A stretch of DNA of 64,000 nt from Rhizobium sp. ASV8 (GCF_016429255.1 NZ_JAELUG010000014.1:16838-80837), one strand, 5' to 3'. Shown: positions 17,907 to 28,743, counted from the stretch's first letter. A program made the numbers and translations. Notes: generated by a model from the letters alone, not told the origin.

Positions 17907-19166
17907 TTAGAACGTTACCTTTTCCAGAGGCGCGCGCGTTGCCTCGAATTCCCTGAGCTTTGCCTCGCGCTCGCCGATGTAATTGCGGTTGTCGGGAACG
18001 GCGAACTGGTTCTTGGCGATCTGAATCTGCATGATGAAAAGCTCATCCCAGCGGAAGCCCATTTCGGAGCCGGCCAGATAGAATTCCCACATGCGGAAGA
18101 ACTTCTCGTCGTAGAGCGCAACGGCGTCGGCCTTGCGGGCGACGAAGTTGTTGCGCCAATGCCTGAGCGTATAGGCATAGTGCATCGGCAGGGTTTCGAC
18201 GTCCCTCGTCAGCAGACCGGCCTTCTCGAGCGGCGGCGTGGTCTCGCCGATCGACGGGATGTAGCCACCCGGGAAAATATACTTTTCGATGAAGGCGTTG
18301 GTGGCGTAGCTCGGCTTCGGACGCGCGATGGAATGAAGCAACATCACGCCATTATCATCAAGCAGCTCCGAAACCTTGCGGAAGAACTTGCCGTAATCGC
18401 CGATACCGACATGTTCGAACATGCCGACGGAAACGATGCGGTCGAATTTCTTGCCGGTCAGGTAACGATAGTCCTGGAGTTCGAAGCGGACGCGATCGGA
18501 CAGGCCGCGCTTGGCCGCACGTTCGCGAGATACTTTCAGCTGTTCTTCGCTGAGCGTGATGCCGGTGACGTCAAGGCCCGGATAGGCCTCCGCCAGATAC
18601 ATGGCCATGCCACCCCAGCCAGAACCGATCTCCAGCACCTTCTGACCCGGCTCGACCAACAGCTTCGCGGCGATATGGCGCTTCTTGGCCACCTGCGCTT
18701 CGTAGAGGCTGATGCCGGGCGGATTGAAATAGGCGCAGGAATATTGCCAATCCTCATCGAGGAAGAGATCGAACAGCTTCGCCGACAGGTCGTAGTGATG
18801 CGCAACATTGTATTTGTTGCGATTGACCGGCGAGCGGCTCTTGAGCTGCTGCCAGACGATACGTCCGAACAGCAGCGCCGCCATGCGGAAATCGAAGATT
18901 TCGTTGGTGGTATTCTGCTTCACCAGCGAGAGGAATTCATAGATATCCCCCTGCTCTAGAATGAAGCGGCCCTCCATGTACATCTCGCCGAGCTTCAGCG
19001 TCGGATCGCGCGCAATCGCGTCTTCCGCCTGCTGGTCGGCAATGCGCGCCACGATCGTTTCGCCGGAGCCGTCACCGATCGTGTGCGTCTCGCCGGATGC
19101 GAGCGTGAGCTTGAAGGAGCCTTTACGGATGAGTTTCTTAACGAGAGAAAGAAGTGCCGACGCCAT
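17907..19166 (-). CDS. cfa: Cyclopropane-fatty-acyl-phospholipid synthase
   Basis: A 419-residue SAM-dependent enzyme that adds a methylene bridge to unsaturated acyl chains of membrane phospholipids. The methyltransferase core has the SAM loop VLEIGSGWGGMAMYLAEAYP and the downstream CFAS features GYIPSIGETTPPLEKAG, HYAYTLRHWRNNF and FRMWEFYLAGSEMGFRWDEL. The N-terminal third (1-110) is the lipid-binding part typical of CFAS. ATG 19164-19166 is the first in frame, with GAGG upstream. The 145-bp gap upstream, after tex, holds a perfect inverted repeat and a sigma54-like box. Confidence 0.9.
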   Translation of the reverse strand: MASALLSLVKKLIRKGSFKLTLASGETHTIGDGSGETIVARIADQQAEDAIARDPTLKLGEMYMEGRFILEQGDIYEFLSLVKQNTTNEIFDFRMAALLFGRIVWQQLKSRSPVNRNKYNVAHHYDLSAKLFDLFLDEDWQYSCAYFNPPGISLYEAQVAKKRHIAAKLLVEPGQKVLEIGSGWGGMAMYLAEAYPGLDVTGITLSEEQLKVSRERAAKRGLSDRVRFELQDYRYLTGKKFDRIVSVGMFEHVGIGDYGKFFRKVSELLDDNGVMLLHSIARPKPSYATNAFIEKYIFPGGYIPSIGETTPPLEKAGLLTRDVETLPMHYAYTLRHWRNNFVARKADAVALYDEKFFRMWEFYLAGSEMGFRWDELFIMQIQIAKNQFAVPDNRNYIGEREAKLREFEATRAPLEKVTF

Positions 19167-19253
19167 GGACGCCTCGAATGTTATGACATGACATTAAGGC
19201 AGACTTTAGCGCCTCACAGCTGAGTGGCAAGATCAGCTTTTCGCACAGGTTGG

Positions 19254-19280
19254 CACTCTGGCAACAACTCTGCCAGAGTG
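19254..19280 (-). promoter_or_regulatory. Inverted repeat with a sigma54-like -24/-12 element upstream of cfa
   Basis: Plus-strand arms CACTCTGGCA (19254-19263) and TGCCAGAGTG (19271-19280) are perfect, with a 7-bp loop. Read on the minus strand the same DNA gives TGGCAGAGTTGTTGCC, matching TGGCA-N6/7-TTGC with 12-bp GG-to-GC spacing, about 95 bp before the cfa start. The repeat may instead be a tex terminator (32 bp beyond its stop), though no U-run follows. Confidence 0.35.
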
Positions 19281-19311
19281 TGACATTCTTGCATAATCTC
19301 TCGCTAAGTCC

Positions 19312-21621
19312 TTATTTTCGTTTGAGTGCGTCCGCCAAGGCGGCACCAAAACTACCCCGTTCTTCGGTCTTTGGGCGGCTATTGTTCTTAACGCTAGCGT
19401 TGCGGGCACCGTTCTGCTCGCGCGACTCACGCCCTGGGGGGGCCGCCGCAGTGCCGCCATCTTTGCGCATCGACAGGGCGATTCGCTTCCGCTTAGCGTC
19501 GACCTCGACCACTCTCACCTTGACCACGTCGCCGGCCTTCACGACCTCATGCGGATCCTTGACGAAGCGGTCGGCCAGTTGCGAGACATGCACCAAACCG
19601 TCCTGATGGACGCCAATATCGACGAAGGCGCCAAAGGCGGCGACATTGGTAACAGTCCCCTCCAGCAACATGCCAAGCTTGAGGTCGCTGATCTCGTTCA
19701 CGCCTTCGGCGAAGGTCGCGGTCTTGAAGCTCGGACGCGGGTCGCGGCCGGGCTTCTCCAGCTCGGCGATGATATCTCGCACGGTCGGCAGACCGAATTT
19801 CTCGTCGATGAACTGTCTGGGATCGACGGACTTCAGCGCAGCCGTATCGCCCATCAGCGTGCGCAGGTCGCGACCGCAGGCGGCGACAATCTTCTTGGCG
19901 ACGCCGTAGGCTTCCGGATGCACGGAGGAAGCATCCAGCGGCTCCTTGCCATTGGGAATGCGCAGGAAGCCCGCGCATTGCTCAAAGGTGCGTTGACCGA
20001 GACGCGCGACCTTCAACAGATCGCGACGGGTTTCGAAGGCGCCTTCACCATCACGATGCTTGACGATCGCCTCGGCGATCGAGGGGCCGAGGCCGGAGAC
20101 GCGGGCCAGCAGCGGCGCCGAGGCCGTGTTCAGGTCGACGCCGACGGCATTCACCGCATCTTCGACGACCGCATCCAGCGAACGGGAGAGCTTCTGCTGG
20201 TCGACATCGTGCTGATATTGGCCGACGCCGATCGACTTCGGCTCAATCTTCACCAGTTCGGCCAGCGGATCCTGCAGGCGGCGGGCGATGGAGACGGCAC
20301 CGCGCAGCGAGACATCGAGGCCGGGGAACTCAAGCGCTGCCGTTTCCGAGGCGGAATAGACGGAGGCGCCTGCCTCCGAGACGATGACCTTGGTGGGCTT
20401 CGGCGCCGGCAATTCCGCCAGCATATCGGCCACCAGCTTTTCCGTCTCGCGGCTGCCGGTGCCGTTGCCGATGGAGATCAGCTCGACCTTGTGCTTACGG
20501 ATGAGGGCCGCAAGGGTCGCCTGCGTGCCGCGCACATCGTTCTTCGGCGGGAAAGGATAGACCGTCGTCGTCTCCAAGAGCTTGCCGGTGCCGTCGACGA
20601 CAGCCACCTTGACGCCGGTACGGATGCCCGGATCGAGGCCCATGGTGGAGCGCGAGCCGGCGGGCGCGGCCAGCAGCAGATCCTTCAGATTGCGGGCGAA
20701 AACATGGATCGCCTCTTCTTCGGCGCGCTCGCGCAGTTCGCGCATCAGGTCGAGCGACAGCGACATGGAGAGCTTCACACGCCACGTCCAGCTCGCAACC
20801 TCGGTGAGCCAGCGGTCGCCAGGCCGGTTCGGGCCGATCTCGTAGGCGGTGGTGATCATCCGCTCGACAGGCTTGTTCGGGGAGACGGCATCAACATCGA
20901 CTTCGATATTCAGCGTCAGGAACTCTTCGTTCCAGCCGCGCAGCATGGCGAGTGCACGATGGCCGGGGGCTGTCGCCCAGCGCTCCTGATGCGCGAAGTA
21001 ATCGGAGAATTTGGCGCCGGCCTCCTGCTTGCCGTCGACGACGGCAGCTTTGAGGGTGGCGTTCACCTTCATATAGCCGCGCAGCTTGCCGAGCAGGTCG
21101 GCATTTTCGGCAATGCCTTCGGCGATGATGTCGCGCGCGCCCTCGAGCGCCGTCTTCACATCCGTAACCTCGGCTGTGATGAAGCCTTCGGCGAGAGCCG
21201 CCGGCTCCTTCGAGCGATCGGCGAGGATCGTATCGGCGAGCGGGCCGAGGCCGCGCTCCCTGGCGATTTCGGCACGGGTGCGGCGCTTGGGCTTATAAGG
21301 CAGATAAAGATCTTCCAGCTCGGCCTTGGTGGCAACGGTGGCGACCTTGCGCATAAGCTCGTCGGTCATCTTGCCCTGGCCGGTGATGGATTCGACAATG
21401 GCGGCGCGGCGGGCTTCCAGTTCGCGCAGATAGACCAGCCGTTCGGCCAGCGTGCGCAGCTGCGTGTCATCGAGACCACCCGTCACTTCCTTGCGGTAGC
21501 GGGCTATGAACGGCACGGTCGCGCCTTCGTCGAGAAGCTCGATGGCTGATTTGGCCTGATCCGGGCGGGCATTGATCTCGGCGGCAATGGTTGCGGCAAG
21601 GGAACGAATATCGGCGGCCAT
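19312..21621 (-). CDS. tex: Tex-family RNA-binding transcription accessory protein
   Basis: A 769-residue protein of the Tex/YhgF family. Order: N-terminal helical Tex domain ([20 protein letters not shown] ... [16 protein letters not shown]), YqgF-like RNase H fold ([20 protein letters not shown]), helix-hairpin-helix region ([20 protein letters not shown]) and a C-terminal S1 domain ([20 protein letters not shown] ... [20 protein letters not shown]), then a basic Ala/Lys tail. It is thought to bind nucleic acid and affect transcription. The ATG at 21619-21621 starts the family-typical sequence [20 protein letters not shown]; an upstream extension of 69 codons is not Tex-like. It is divergent from purD across 249 bp. 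Confidence 0.92.
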   Translation of the reverse strand: MAADIRSLAATIAAEINARPDQAKSAIELLDEGATVPFIARYRKEVTGGLDDTQLRTLAERLVYLRELEARRAAIVESITGQGKMTDELMRKVATVATKAELEDLYLPYKPKRRTRAEIARERGLGPLADTILADRSKEPAALAEGFITAEVTDVKTALEGARDIIAEGIAENADLLGKLRGYMKVNATLKAAVVDGKQEAGAKFSDYFAHQERWATAPGHRALAMLRGWNEEFLTLNIEVDVDAVSPNKPVERMITTAYEIGPNRPGDRWLTEVASWTWRVKLSMSLSLDLMRELRERAEEEAIHVFARNLKDLLLAAPAGSRSTMGLDPGIRTGVKVAVVDGTGKLLETTTVYPFPPKNDVRGTQATLAALIRKHKVELISIGNGTGSRETEKLVADMLAELPAPKPTKVIVSEAGASVYSASETAALEFPGLDVSLRGAVSIARRLQDPLAELVKIEPKSIGVGQYQHDVDQQKLSRSLDAVVEDAVNAVGVDLNTASAPLLARVSGLGPSIAEAIVKHRDGEGAFETRRDLLKVARLGQRTFEQCAGFLRIPNGKEPLDASSVHPEAYGVAKKIVAACGRDLRTLMGDTAALKSVDPRQFIDEKFGLPTVRDIIAELEKPGRDPRPSFKTATFAEGVNEISDLKLGMLLEGTVTNVAAFGAFVDIGVHQDGLVHVSQLADRFVKDPHEVVKAGDVVKVRVVEVDAKRKRIALSMRKDGGTAAAPPGRESREQNGARNASVKNNSRPKTEERGSFGAALADALKRK

Positions 21622-21870
21622 GTGACTCTCTGAACTGGACAATCGTGAAGGGGACCATAAGCACGATCCCGCTGGCATAAGAAACAGTTTTCGACGCGGA
21701 TCGTGCCGATCCACGCAGGAACCGGACGATCTCGCGTCGAAATCGCATCTCGCTTTAGCGATAGAAAAAGGCGTGGCAATGTTGGTCGCGGAACCTCCAC
21801 AGGATTTGATGCTTGACCTTTGGGCCACGCCCGCTTAACCGCGCAAAGGAACGCAACGAAAGGGCAAGCC

Positions 21871-23139
21871 ATGAGAGTTCTGTTGATCGGATCGGGCGGA
21901 CGCGAGCACGCACTGGCCTGGAAACTGGCGCAATCGCCTCTCATGACGGAGTTCTACGCCGCGCCTGGCAATCCCGGCATCGCCGAGCATGCGACGCTGG
22001 CGGCACTCGATATCGACAATCACGATGCTGTCGTCGCCTTCTGCAAAGAGAAAGCCATCGACTTCGTGGTTGTCGGGCCGGAAGCGCCGCTGGTTGCGGG
22101 TATTGCCGACGCGCTGCGCGCCGCTGGCATCGCCGTATTCGGCCCTTCGGCAGCGGCGGCACAGCTCGAGGGATCCAAGGGCTTCACCAAGGATATCTGC
22201 GCCCGCTACGACATCCCGACCGGGGCCTATCAGCGCTTCAACAACGCGCCGAAGGCGAAGGCCTATGTTCGTGCGCAGGGTGCGCCGATCGTCGTCAAGG
22301 CCGACGGGCTTGCCGCCGGCAAGGGCGTGACGGTCGCCATGACGGTCGACGAAGCATTGGCGGCCATCGACGATTGCTTCGAAGGTGCATTTGGCGAGGC
22401 CGGTGCGGAAGTCGTGATCGAAGCCTATCTCGATGGCGAGGAGGCAAGTTTCTTCTGCCTCTGCGACGGCAAGCATGCTCTGGCGCTGGCCACCGCACAG
22501 GACCACAAGCGCGTCGGCGACGGCGACACAGGCCCAAACACGGGCGGCATGGGCGCCTACTCCCCGGCTCCGGTCATGACGCCGGACATGGTCGAGCGCA
22601 CGATGAAGGAAATCATCGAGCCGACAATGCGGGGCATGGCGGAAAGCGGCCATCCCTTCAGTGGCGTCTTCTTTGCGGGGTTGATGATCACCGCCAAGGG
22701 TCCGGAACTCATCGAATACAATGTCCGCTTCGGTGATCCGGAATGCCAGGTGCTGATGATGCGGCTGAAGAGTGATCTGCTGCCGCTGCTCTTTGCCTGC
22801 GCCAACGGTACGCTCGATCAGGTGAGCGCCGAGTGGAGCGACGACCCGGCACTGACCGTGGTCATGGCCTCCAAAGGCTATCCCGGCTCCTACGCCAAGA
22901 ATACGCCGATTGCGGCACTCCCCGCCGACAGCGAGGGATCGAAGGTGTTTCATGCCGGCACAGCCTTGAAGGATGGAGCGCTGGTGGCGACCGGCGGCCG
23001 CGTTCTCAACGTCACCGCGACCGGCAAGACTGTCGGCGAGGCACAGAAGCGCGCCTATGCGCTTGCCGGTGACGTGGAATGGGAAAACGGCTTTCACCGC
23101 AACGACATCGGCTGGCGTGCAGTCGAGCGCGAAGGGTAA
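21871..23139 (+). CDS. purD: Phosphoribosylamine-glycine ligase
   Basis: A 422-residue ATP-grasp enzyme joining glycine to phosphoribosylamine in purine synthesis. It opens with the GARS N-domain motif [19 protein letters not shown], then [20 protein letters not shown], the ATP-grasp loop [20 protein letters not shown], the [20 protein letters not shown] signature and the [12 protein letters not shown] metal/substrate segment. Length is that of the monofunctional enzyme. ATG 21871 follows AAAGGGCAAGCC; an in-frame start at 21820 adds residues not found in the family. Single-gene unit divergent from tex. Confidence 0.95.
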   Translation: MRVLLIGSGGREHALAWKLAQSPLMTEFYAAPGNPGIAEHATLAALDIDNHDAVVAFCKEKAIDFVVVGPEAPLVAGIADALRAAGIAVFGPSAAAAQLEGSKGFTKDICARYDIPTGAYQRFNNAPKAKAYVRAQGAPIVVKADGLAAGKGVTVAMTVDEALAAIDDCFEGAFGEAGAEVVIEAYLDGEEASFFCLCDGKHALALATAQDHKRVGDGDTGPNTGGMGAYSPAPVMTPDMVERTMKEIIEPTMRGMAESGHPFSGVFFAGLMITAKGPELIEYNVRFGDPECQVLMMRLKSDLLPLLFACANGTLDQVSAEWSDDPALTVVMASKGYPGSYAKNTPIAALPADSEGSKVFHAGTALKDGALVATGGRVLNVTATGKTVGEAQKRAYALAGDVEWENGFHRNDIGWRAVEREG

Positions 23140-23232
23140 ACAAACGGCCGATGCCTCAGCCGGCAGTCCATTAAATCTTTACCTAATCTCCTGACGGTAT
23201 GGAAACAAAGCTTCGCTAAAGTCTCCTTCAAT

Positions 23233-23340
23233 CTGAAGCGTGTCGCGATCTCCGGGATTCGCGCTCCGCGCTTCAGGCCTTTGATTTCACGCATGTCATT
23301 ATCGCAAAACCGCCCTACACTTTTGCGCGACATGCTTTGG
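23233..23340 (-). repeat. Two-hairpin intergenic repeat, reverse copy
   Basis: Read on the minus strand this 108-bp element starts CCAAAGCATGTCGCGCAAAA, contains ATGACATGCGTGAAATCAAA and finishes with a 44-bp hairpin whose arms are CTGAAGCG and CGCTTCAG. It matches the plus-strand copy at 46837-46943 along its whole length, with the terminal hairpin exactly 44 bp in both. Its upstream edge is 15 bases before the start of the next gene. Confidence 0.8.
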
Positions 23341-23355
23341 ATGGAGTTGTTTGCG

Positions 23356-23778
23356 ATGCGTTCCTTCTTCCTGACCTTGGCATGCGTGCTGGCCGGTGGT
23401 TCGGCCATGGCTTCGTCCATCCAGTCCATCGACGGCACGATGCGTGGCGACAAGACCAGCATTGTCGAGAAGAGCTGCGCAGAGTGCCCTCCTCTCAAGC
23501 CGCAGGAGAGGGAAAAGGAATACACCGTCCCGACCCTCGCGCCCGGCACTCAATCGGTTGCCATTCAGACGGTCGATGGCGAAAAGAGGGTCGTGCGTAC
23601 CGAGGCCTGGATGGGAGGCTCCCCGGTGATGTTCGTCAGCAAGCCTACCCCTGAAGCGCTGGCTGCTGCCGGCACCTCTCCTGACGGTATCGACCTCACG
23701 GCCAAGACGGCATCGCTGTTGGCGACGGCTCACGAACCCGCACGTCTTGATATCTCTACCTTCGAGCTTCGTCAGTAA
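23356..23778 (+). CDS. Small exported protein (HPE1-like domain family)
   Basis: A 140-residue protein with signal peptide MRSFFLTLACVLAGGSAMA, predicted cut before SSIQS. The mature part has one CAEC pair (EKSCAECPPL), a proline-rich stretch, and the segment YTVPTLAPGTQSVAIQTVDG followed by VVRTEAWMGGSPVMFVSKP. I recall rhizobial proteins of this type being named plant virulence effector HPE1-like; this is a name by memory and does not show an effector role. ATG 23356 has GGAG 9 bases upstream; ATG 23341 adds MELFA, and anything earlier lies in the palindromic repeat. Confidence 0.65.
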   Translation: MRSFFLTLACVLAGGSAMASSIQSIDGTMRGDKTSIVEKSCAECPPLKPQEREKEYTVPTLAPGTQSVAIQTVDGEKRVVRTEAWMGGSPVMFVSKPTPEALAAAGTSPDGIDLTAKTASLLATAHEPARLDISTFELRQ

Positions 23779-24149
23779 GAGCTGGATTTACTGCTCTGCC
23801 TCCTCACGACTTGCGCCGCGAGTTCAAGATTCTCGGTTATTATGCGAATCTACATTTAAGAACATTCGAATTATCAAAATAAAAGATCCGTGGTCCAGTA
23901 AAAGCTGCCATTGGCGACAACTCAAACCGGATATTACTGTTGCCTGCAGGAGCATATCCCCGGTTTCATCTAGGGTAAGATACAACCATGTCCCTGCAAT
24001 TAAAGATTTTTTAGACATAAACGGCGATTTTACTGTCCACCGGACAGCAGCATGTCATTCAAGCAGCGGCAAACGTATTGGGTCTCTCTCAGGCGCTCGC
24101 ACAGGCGGTAGGATACCGCACCGGTACCCAGTTACCTGTGGAGGCACTA
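23779..24149. other. Intergenic region before the chemoreceptor gene, no gene seen
   Basis: A 371-bp, relatively AT-rich gap. No ORF with protein character is seen. Frame upstream of the chemoreceptor is closed by a TAA at about 24018, and codons after it lack a good start. The last part holds the GGAGG site at 24140-24144 used by the next gene. Promoter elements could not be assigned with confidence. Confidence 0.4.
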
Positions 24150-25964
24150 TTGAAGAATCTCAAGATCGCGCATCAACTATTTGCCCTGCTCGGCGTCCTA
24201 ATGGCCGCCTTCGCCGTGGCCACTTATTTTCAGATCAAGTCTCAGGCCGATTCCATCTATGACGACCGCTTCGATATGCTGCGCACGCAGGTCGAATCCG
24301 GCGTTTCCGTTTTGAACCAGTATTATCAGCGCGAAAAATCCGGCGAGCTGACGCATGAGGCCGCCCAGGCCGAGGCCTTCAAGGTCTTGTCGCATGTCAG
24401 CTTCGCACCGGCGGGCTATCTCTTCGGTTTCGACTACAATGTCGTGCAGCGCATTCACCCGAGCCCGGTCAATATCGGCAAGGACATGTCCTCGCAGGTC
24501 GACAAGAACGGCACCCATTTCAGCAAGGAAATGGTCGAGAAGGCCATCAAGGGTGGCGGCCGCACCATCTATTATTGGAACAAGCCCGGCCATCCCGATA
24601 GCGACTTCTTTCTGAAGGGCAGCTACTCGGCCGCTTTCGACCCCTGGCAGATCGTGCTCGGCTGTGGCGTCTACATGGATGACCTGCAAGAGCAGATCAA
24701 CACGACGATGTGGCGCGCTCTGCTCATCTGCGGCATCGTCTTCGTCATCGGTATCGGTGCGGCTCTCTATTGCATCCGCGGGATCACCCGACCGCTCGCC
24801 AATGTCCATGCAGCCCTCAAGGCCGTAGCCGATGAAGACGTGAAGATCACAATCCCGCACGTCGAGATGCGCAATGAAATCGGCCTTATGGCAAAGGCGA
24901 CCCAGGCGTTGCAGGAAAAGATCCGCGAACGCCACATGCTGGCCGACCGACAGGCAGCCCAGGAACTCGAAATCAGCAGCGAGCGCGAACAGAACATGCG
25001 CCAGCAGCAGGACGAAGCCCGTGAGCAGGCGCGCGTCGTCTCCGTCATTGGCAAGGCGCTGGAAGATCTCGCCCGCGGCGACCTGACGGTGCGTTGCGGC
25101 GATCTCGGCGCCAGCTATGCCGGCCTTCGCAACAACTTCAACGAGGCGCTGTCGCATCTCGAAGCCGCGATGGGTCGCGTCAATGCCAAGGGCAACGACA
25201 TCGGCCTCAGCAAGGAAGAAATCCGCCGCGCCTCCAACGAACTGTCGCAGCGCACCGAACGCCAGGCCGCCAGCCTGGAAGAGACCTCGGCAGCACTCGA
25301 TGAGCTCACCGTTGCCGTCCGCCAGACGGCGGAGGGCGCACATGAGGCCAGCAAGCGCGTTCACTCAGTCAGCACCGAGGCCTCGCGTAGCGACGCAGTC
25401 GTTGCCCAGGCAATCGAAGCGATGAGCGGCATCGAGAGATCTTCCTCGGAAATCGGCAAGATCATCGGCGTCATCGACGAGATCGCCTTCCAGACCAACC
25501 TGCTTGCGCTCAATGCCGGCGTCGAGGCCGCCAGAGCCGGCGAATCGGGCAAGGGCTTTGCTGTCGTCGCCCAGGAAGTGCGTGAACTGGCCCAGCGCTC
25601 TGCGGCAGCCGCCAAGGAGATCAAGGATCAGATCGCTCGCTCCTCCGGCCAGGTCGACCAGGGCGTCCGTCTCGTCGGCGAGGCAGGCGAAGCGCTGAAG
25701 CGCATCTCCGACCAGATCAAGGCCGCCAACGAGATCGTCTCGAAGATCGCCCACAGCGCCTCCGAGCAGGACACGACGCTGCGCTCGATCTCCTCTTCGA
25801 TGAACCAGCTCGATGCCGCCACGCAGCAGAACGCCGCCATGGCCGAAGAGACCACCGCATCGGCCGAGACGCTCGCCGCCGATACGGAAGATCTTCTTGC
25901 GCTCATCCGCGGCTTCCGCGTTGCCGAAGGCCGCTCGGCCATGGATCATCGCCGCGCCGCCTAA
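24150..25964 (+). CDS. Methyl-accepting chemotaxis protein with Cache sensor
   Basis: A 604-residue transducer. TM1 about 8-28 (FALLGVLMAAFAVATYF), a periplasmic single-Cache domain about 30-185 (APAGYLFGFDYNVVQRIHPS; FDPWQIVLGCGVYMDDLQ), TM2 about 190-209, HAMP about 210-262, and a cytoplasmic signalling domain with the hairpin tip IDEIAFQTNLLALNAGVEAA. I set the start at TTG 24150-24152 because GGAGG (24140-24144) stands 5 bases upstream and it leaves the usual short pre-TM1 tail; the frame opens at 24078 with another TTG lacking a ribosome site. Ligand unknown. Single gene, followed by a strong terminator. Confidence 0.88.
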   Translation: MKNLKIAHQLFALLGVLMAAFAVATYFQIKSQADSIYDDRFDMLRTQVESGVSVLNQYYQREKSGELTHEAAQAEAFKVLSHVSFAPAGYLFGFDYNVVQRIHPSPVNIGKDMSSQVDKNGTHFSKEMVEKAIKGGGRTIYYWNKPGHPDSDFFLKGSYSAAFDPWQIVLGCGVYMDDLQEQINTTMWRALLICGIVFVIGIGAALYCIRGITRPLANVHAALKAVADEDVKITIPHVEMRNEIGLMAKATQALQEKIRERHMLADRQAAQELEISSEREQNMRQQQDEAREQARVVSVIGKALEDLARGDLTVRCGDLGASYAGLRNNFNEALSHLEAAMGRVNAKGNDIGLSKEEIRRASNELSQRTERQAASLEETSAALDELTVAVRQTAEGAHEASKRVHSVSTEASRSDAVVAQAIEAMSGIERSSSEIGKIIGVIDEIAFQTNLLALNAGVEAARAGESGKGFAVVAQEVRELAQRSAAAAKEIKDQIARSSGQVDQGVRLVGEAGEALKRISDQIKAANEIVSKIAHSASEQDTTLRSISSSMNQLDAATQQNAAMAEETTASAETLAADTEDLLALIRGFRVAEGRSAMDHRRAA

Positions 25965-25985
25965 TCAGCGTCGGACAGAAAACCG

Positions 25986-26020
25986 AAACCGCCGGGCTCG
26001 CGTCCGGCGGTTTTCTTTTA
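25986..26020 (+). terminator. Rho-independent terminator of the chemoreceptor gene
   Basis: Arms AAACCGCCGG (25986-25995) and CCGGCGGTTT (26004-26013) with an 8-base loop and the T-rich tail TTTTCTTTTA (26011-26020), 21 bases after the stop codon. Confidence 0.85.
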
Positions 26021-26034
26021 AACTGCGATTGGCT

Positions 26035-26529
26035 TTAGTCTGCGATTTTCAGCCGCTCGACAAGGCTTTCGATCTCGCGATCGGAATAGACTTCAATGCC
26101 GGCCTGCTTGAGCAATGCCGCCGTGACGCCCATGCCATTCTGCCGGCCGCCGGAAAATGAGCCGTCATAGATGAAGCCGGAGCCGCAGGACGGGCTGCCG
26201 TCGATCAGGAGGGCATAGCGACAGCCGGTTTCCTGTGCGAGCGCCAGTGCATTTTCCGCTGCTCGACGAAACTCCGCCGTGACATCGCCGCCAGTGATCT
26301 CCATGACCGTTGCCGTGCCTGCAAGCACATCCTTGCCGGTTGCGCCGCCCGCAATCTCGGCCGGTGGCCTCGGTACGGCCATCCCTGCGGACATTTCCGG
26401 ACAGATCGTCACCAACAGCCCCTCTTCGCGCCAGCGATCGATTGCCGGATGGATGAGCGGCTTGGAACGGCCGTCATAGCGAACGGCATGGCCCATGAGG
26501 CAGGCGCTGACGAGGATCTTTCCGGTCAT
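26035..26529 (-). CDS. DUF523 domain-containing protein
   Basis: A 164-residue protein with the DUF523 signature: N-terminal KILVSACLMGHAVRYDGRSK, then VTICPEMSAGMAVPRPPAEI and AEFRRAAENALALAQETGCR followed by ALLIDGSPSCGSGFIYDGSF. The conserved Cys residues (SACLMG, ICPE, SPSCGS) suggest a metal or Fe-S site; no reaction is established. It follows glyS by 14 bases on the same strand, so it is probably the last gene of that transcript. ATG 26527-26529 is the first in frame. Confidence 0.8.
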   Translation of the reverse strand: MTGKILVSACLMGHAVRYDGRSKPLIHPAIDRWREEGLLVTICPEMSAGMAVPRPPAEIAGGATGKDVLAGTATVMEITGGDVTAEFRRAAENALALAQETGCRYALLIDGSPSCGSGFIYDGSFSGGRQNGMGVTAALLKQAGIEVYSDREIESLVERLKIAD

Positions 26530-26543
26530 CGCGCGCCCATGCC

Positions 26544-28658
26544 TTATCCCGCGATTTTCGAGAAATCGGCGACGGTGCCGGTTGCCTCGCGGATCAGATG
26601 CAGCAGCGCCAGACGATTGGCGCGGATGGCGGCATCTTCGTCATTGACGAGTACATCTTCGAAAAAGCGATCCACGGGCGCGCGCAGCTTGGAAAGGGCT
26701 GCCATGGCCGAGCGGAAATCTTCCTTGGCAATTGCGCCGGAAGCCTCGGCGGAGGCGGCCTTGACGGCGGCGAAGAGATCCTTTTCCGCATCGAGCTTCA
26801 GCAGGGCTTCCGAAACACTATCGGCAACGACGGTGCCCTTCTTCTCTTCGGCAGCCAGAAGCTGGGTGGCGCGCTTGGTGCCCGCCAGCAGGTTCTTGCC
26901 GTCCTCAGAGGTGATGAAGGCGGTCAGCGCCTCGACGCGACGGGCGACCATCAGCAGATCGTCGGTCTCCGGCGTCAGCACTGCGTCTATCAGATCGTGG
27001 CGGGCGCCAAGATCGCGGAGATAAACCTTGAGACGATCATGGAAGAAAGCGAGCAGGTCTGCATCCTTGGTGGTCGCGAGCAGCGGCAAGCGCACGCCGC
27101 GTTCCAGGAGGATGCGGACGACGCCAAGCGCGGCACGGCGCAACGCGTAGGGGTCCTTCGAGCCCGTTGGCTTTTCGTCGATCGCCCAGAAGCCGACGAG
27201 CGTATCCAGCTTGTCGGCGAGCGCGACCGTGATCGCGACCTTGTCTTCGGGGACGCGGTCGGACGGGCCTTGCGGCTTGTAGTGATCCTCGATAGCGGCG
27301 GCGACCGAGCCGTTCTCGCCCTGCAGTACCGCATATTTGCGGCCCATGAGGCCCTGAAGCTCGGGGAACTCGCCGACGGCTTCGGTGCGAAGGTCAGCCT
27401 TGGCCAGCACAACGGCGCGATCGACCAGAGCGGCATCGGCGCCAGTAATTTTGGCGAGGTCAGTGGCCAGCGCACGGATGCGGGCGACACGCTCGCCCTG
27501 GCTGCCGAGCTTGGCATGGAAGGTGACGTTCAATGCGTCGAGCTTCGCCATGCGCTGATCGAGCGGCTTCTTTAGGTCGAGACCGAATTTTTTAGCGGAA
27601 GCTTCCAGCGTTTCGAGATCGGGCAGATCGCCCTGGTCACGCTTCCAGAAGTGCAGCGCGTCGGACAGACGGGCGCGCACGACCTTGCCGTTGCCGTGGA
27701 TGATTTCCTTGCCGCCATCCGTCGCCTGGATATTGGCGACGAGAATGAAGCGGTTGGACAGCGTCTCGCCGGCCTGCGGACGGGTGACGAAACACTTCTG
27801 ATTGGTCTTGATAGTCAGGCGGATGATCTCGGACGGGATCGACAGATAGTCTTCCTCGAAGGAGCCCATCAGCACCTGCGGCCACTCGACGAGGCCGGAT
27901 ACTTCTTCCAGCAAGCCTTCGTCTTCGACCAGCTCCAGGCCGTTGGCAAAGGCGATGTCGCGGGCATCATGCAGGATGATGTCCTTGCGGCGCTCCGCAT
28001 CCAGGATGACATTGGCCTTTTCGAGGCTCGAGACATAGTCATCGAAACGCTTGACCGTAATCGGGCCTGGCGCATGGAAGCGATGGCCATAGGTCACGTT
28101 GGAAGCAACGATACCGTCAATCTCGAAGGGGATGACCACGGTCTCTTCATGCTCGGTGCCGAAGGTGCAGACGATCGATTGCAGCGGGCGCACCCAACGC
28201 AGCGAGCCGGGCTTTACCGATGCGTTGCCCCAGCGCATGGATTTCGCCCAGGGGAAGTTTCTTATGATGTCGGGCATCACGGCCGCAACGATCTCCTCTG
28301 CGGCGCGACCAGGCTTGGAAATCACGGCAACGTAGAAATCGCCCTTCTTCGGGTCACTCTGCACCTGAGCTTCTGAAATCGAAGAAAGGCCTGCGCCACG
28401 CAAAAAGCCTTCGATCGCCTTCTCGTTGGCATCGGTGCGCGGACCCTTGCGCTCTTCGCGCACATCGGCCGAGCGCGCGGTCAGGCCGCGAATATCGAGC
28501 GTGAGGCGCCGCGGCGTCCAATATTCCCTGGCCCCCTCATAAGAAAGACCCGCTTCGACCAGGGCATCGGTCACCAGCTTCTTCAGGTCACCGGCAGCCT
28601 TGCGCTGCATACGGGCGGGAATTTCCTCGGAGCGGAGTTCGAGAAGGAGATCGGGCAT
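26544..28658 (-). CDS. glyS: Glycyl-tRNA synthetase beta subunit
   Basis: A 704-residue beta chain of the bacterial alpha2beta2 GlyRS, which binds tRNA(Gly) and supports aminoacylation. It starts with the typical [20 protein letters not shown], contains [20 protein letters not shown], the HD-like block [20 protein letters not shown] with [20 protein letters not shown] and [18 protein letters not shown], and ends with the anticodon-binding region ([20 protein letters not shown] type). The alpha subunit glyQ lies more than 6 kb away on the same strand with four other genes between. Confidence 0.95.
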   Translation of the reverse strand: MPDLLLELRSEEIPARMQRKAAGDLKKLVTDALVEAGLSYEGAREYWTPRRLTLDIRGLTARSADVREERKGPRTDANEKAIEGFLRGAGLSSISEAQVQSDPKKGDFYVAVISKPGRAAEEIVAAVMPDIIRNFPWAKSMRWGNASVKPGSLRWVRPLQSIVCTFGTEHEETVVIPFEIDGIVASNVTYGHRFHAPGPITVKRFDDYVSSLEKANVILDAERRKDIILHDARDIAFANGLELVEDEGLLEEVSGLVEWPQVLMGSFEEDYLSIPSEIIRLTIKTNQKCFVTRPQAGETLSNRFILVANIQATDGGKEIIHGNGKVVRARLSDALHFWKRDQGDLPDLETLEASAKKFGLDLKKPLDQRMAKLDALNVTFHAKLGSQGERVARIRALATDLAKITGADAALVDRAVVLAKADLRTEAVGEFPELQGLMGRKYAVLQGENGSVAAAIEDHYKPQGPSDRVPEDKVAITVALADKLDTLVGFWAIDEKPTGSKDPYALRRAALGVVRILLERGVRLPLLATTKDADLLAFFHDRLKVYLRDLGARHDLIDAVLTPETDDLLMVARRVEALTAFITSEDGKNLLAGTKRATQLLAAEEKKGTVVADSVSEALLKLDAEKDLFAAVKAASAEASGAIAKEDFRSAMAALSKLRAPVDRFFEDVLVNDEDAAIRANRLALLHLIREATGTVADFSKIAG

Positions 28659-28743
28659 GGGAGCTGTCTTTGCGTTGAGGCAGAAATGGTCCGGGCGGAC
28701 TTAGCAAGCCCGGCGACAAAAGTCACCAAGGCAAACGGCGAAT

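Noticed and set aside
24018..24149. An N-terminal extension of the chemoreceptor resembling a Fis-type HTH (AANVLGLSQALAQAV)
   Set aside because: No start codon with a ribosome site after the in-frame TAA; the TTG at 24150 has GGAGG, so this is probably chance.
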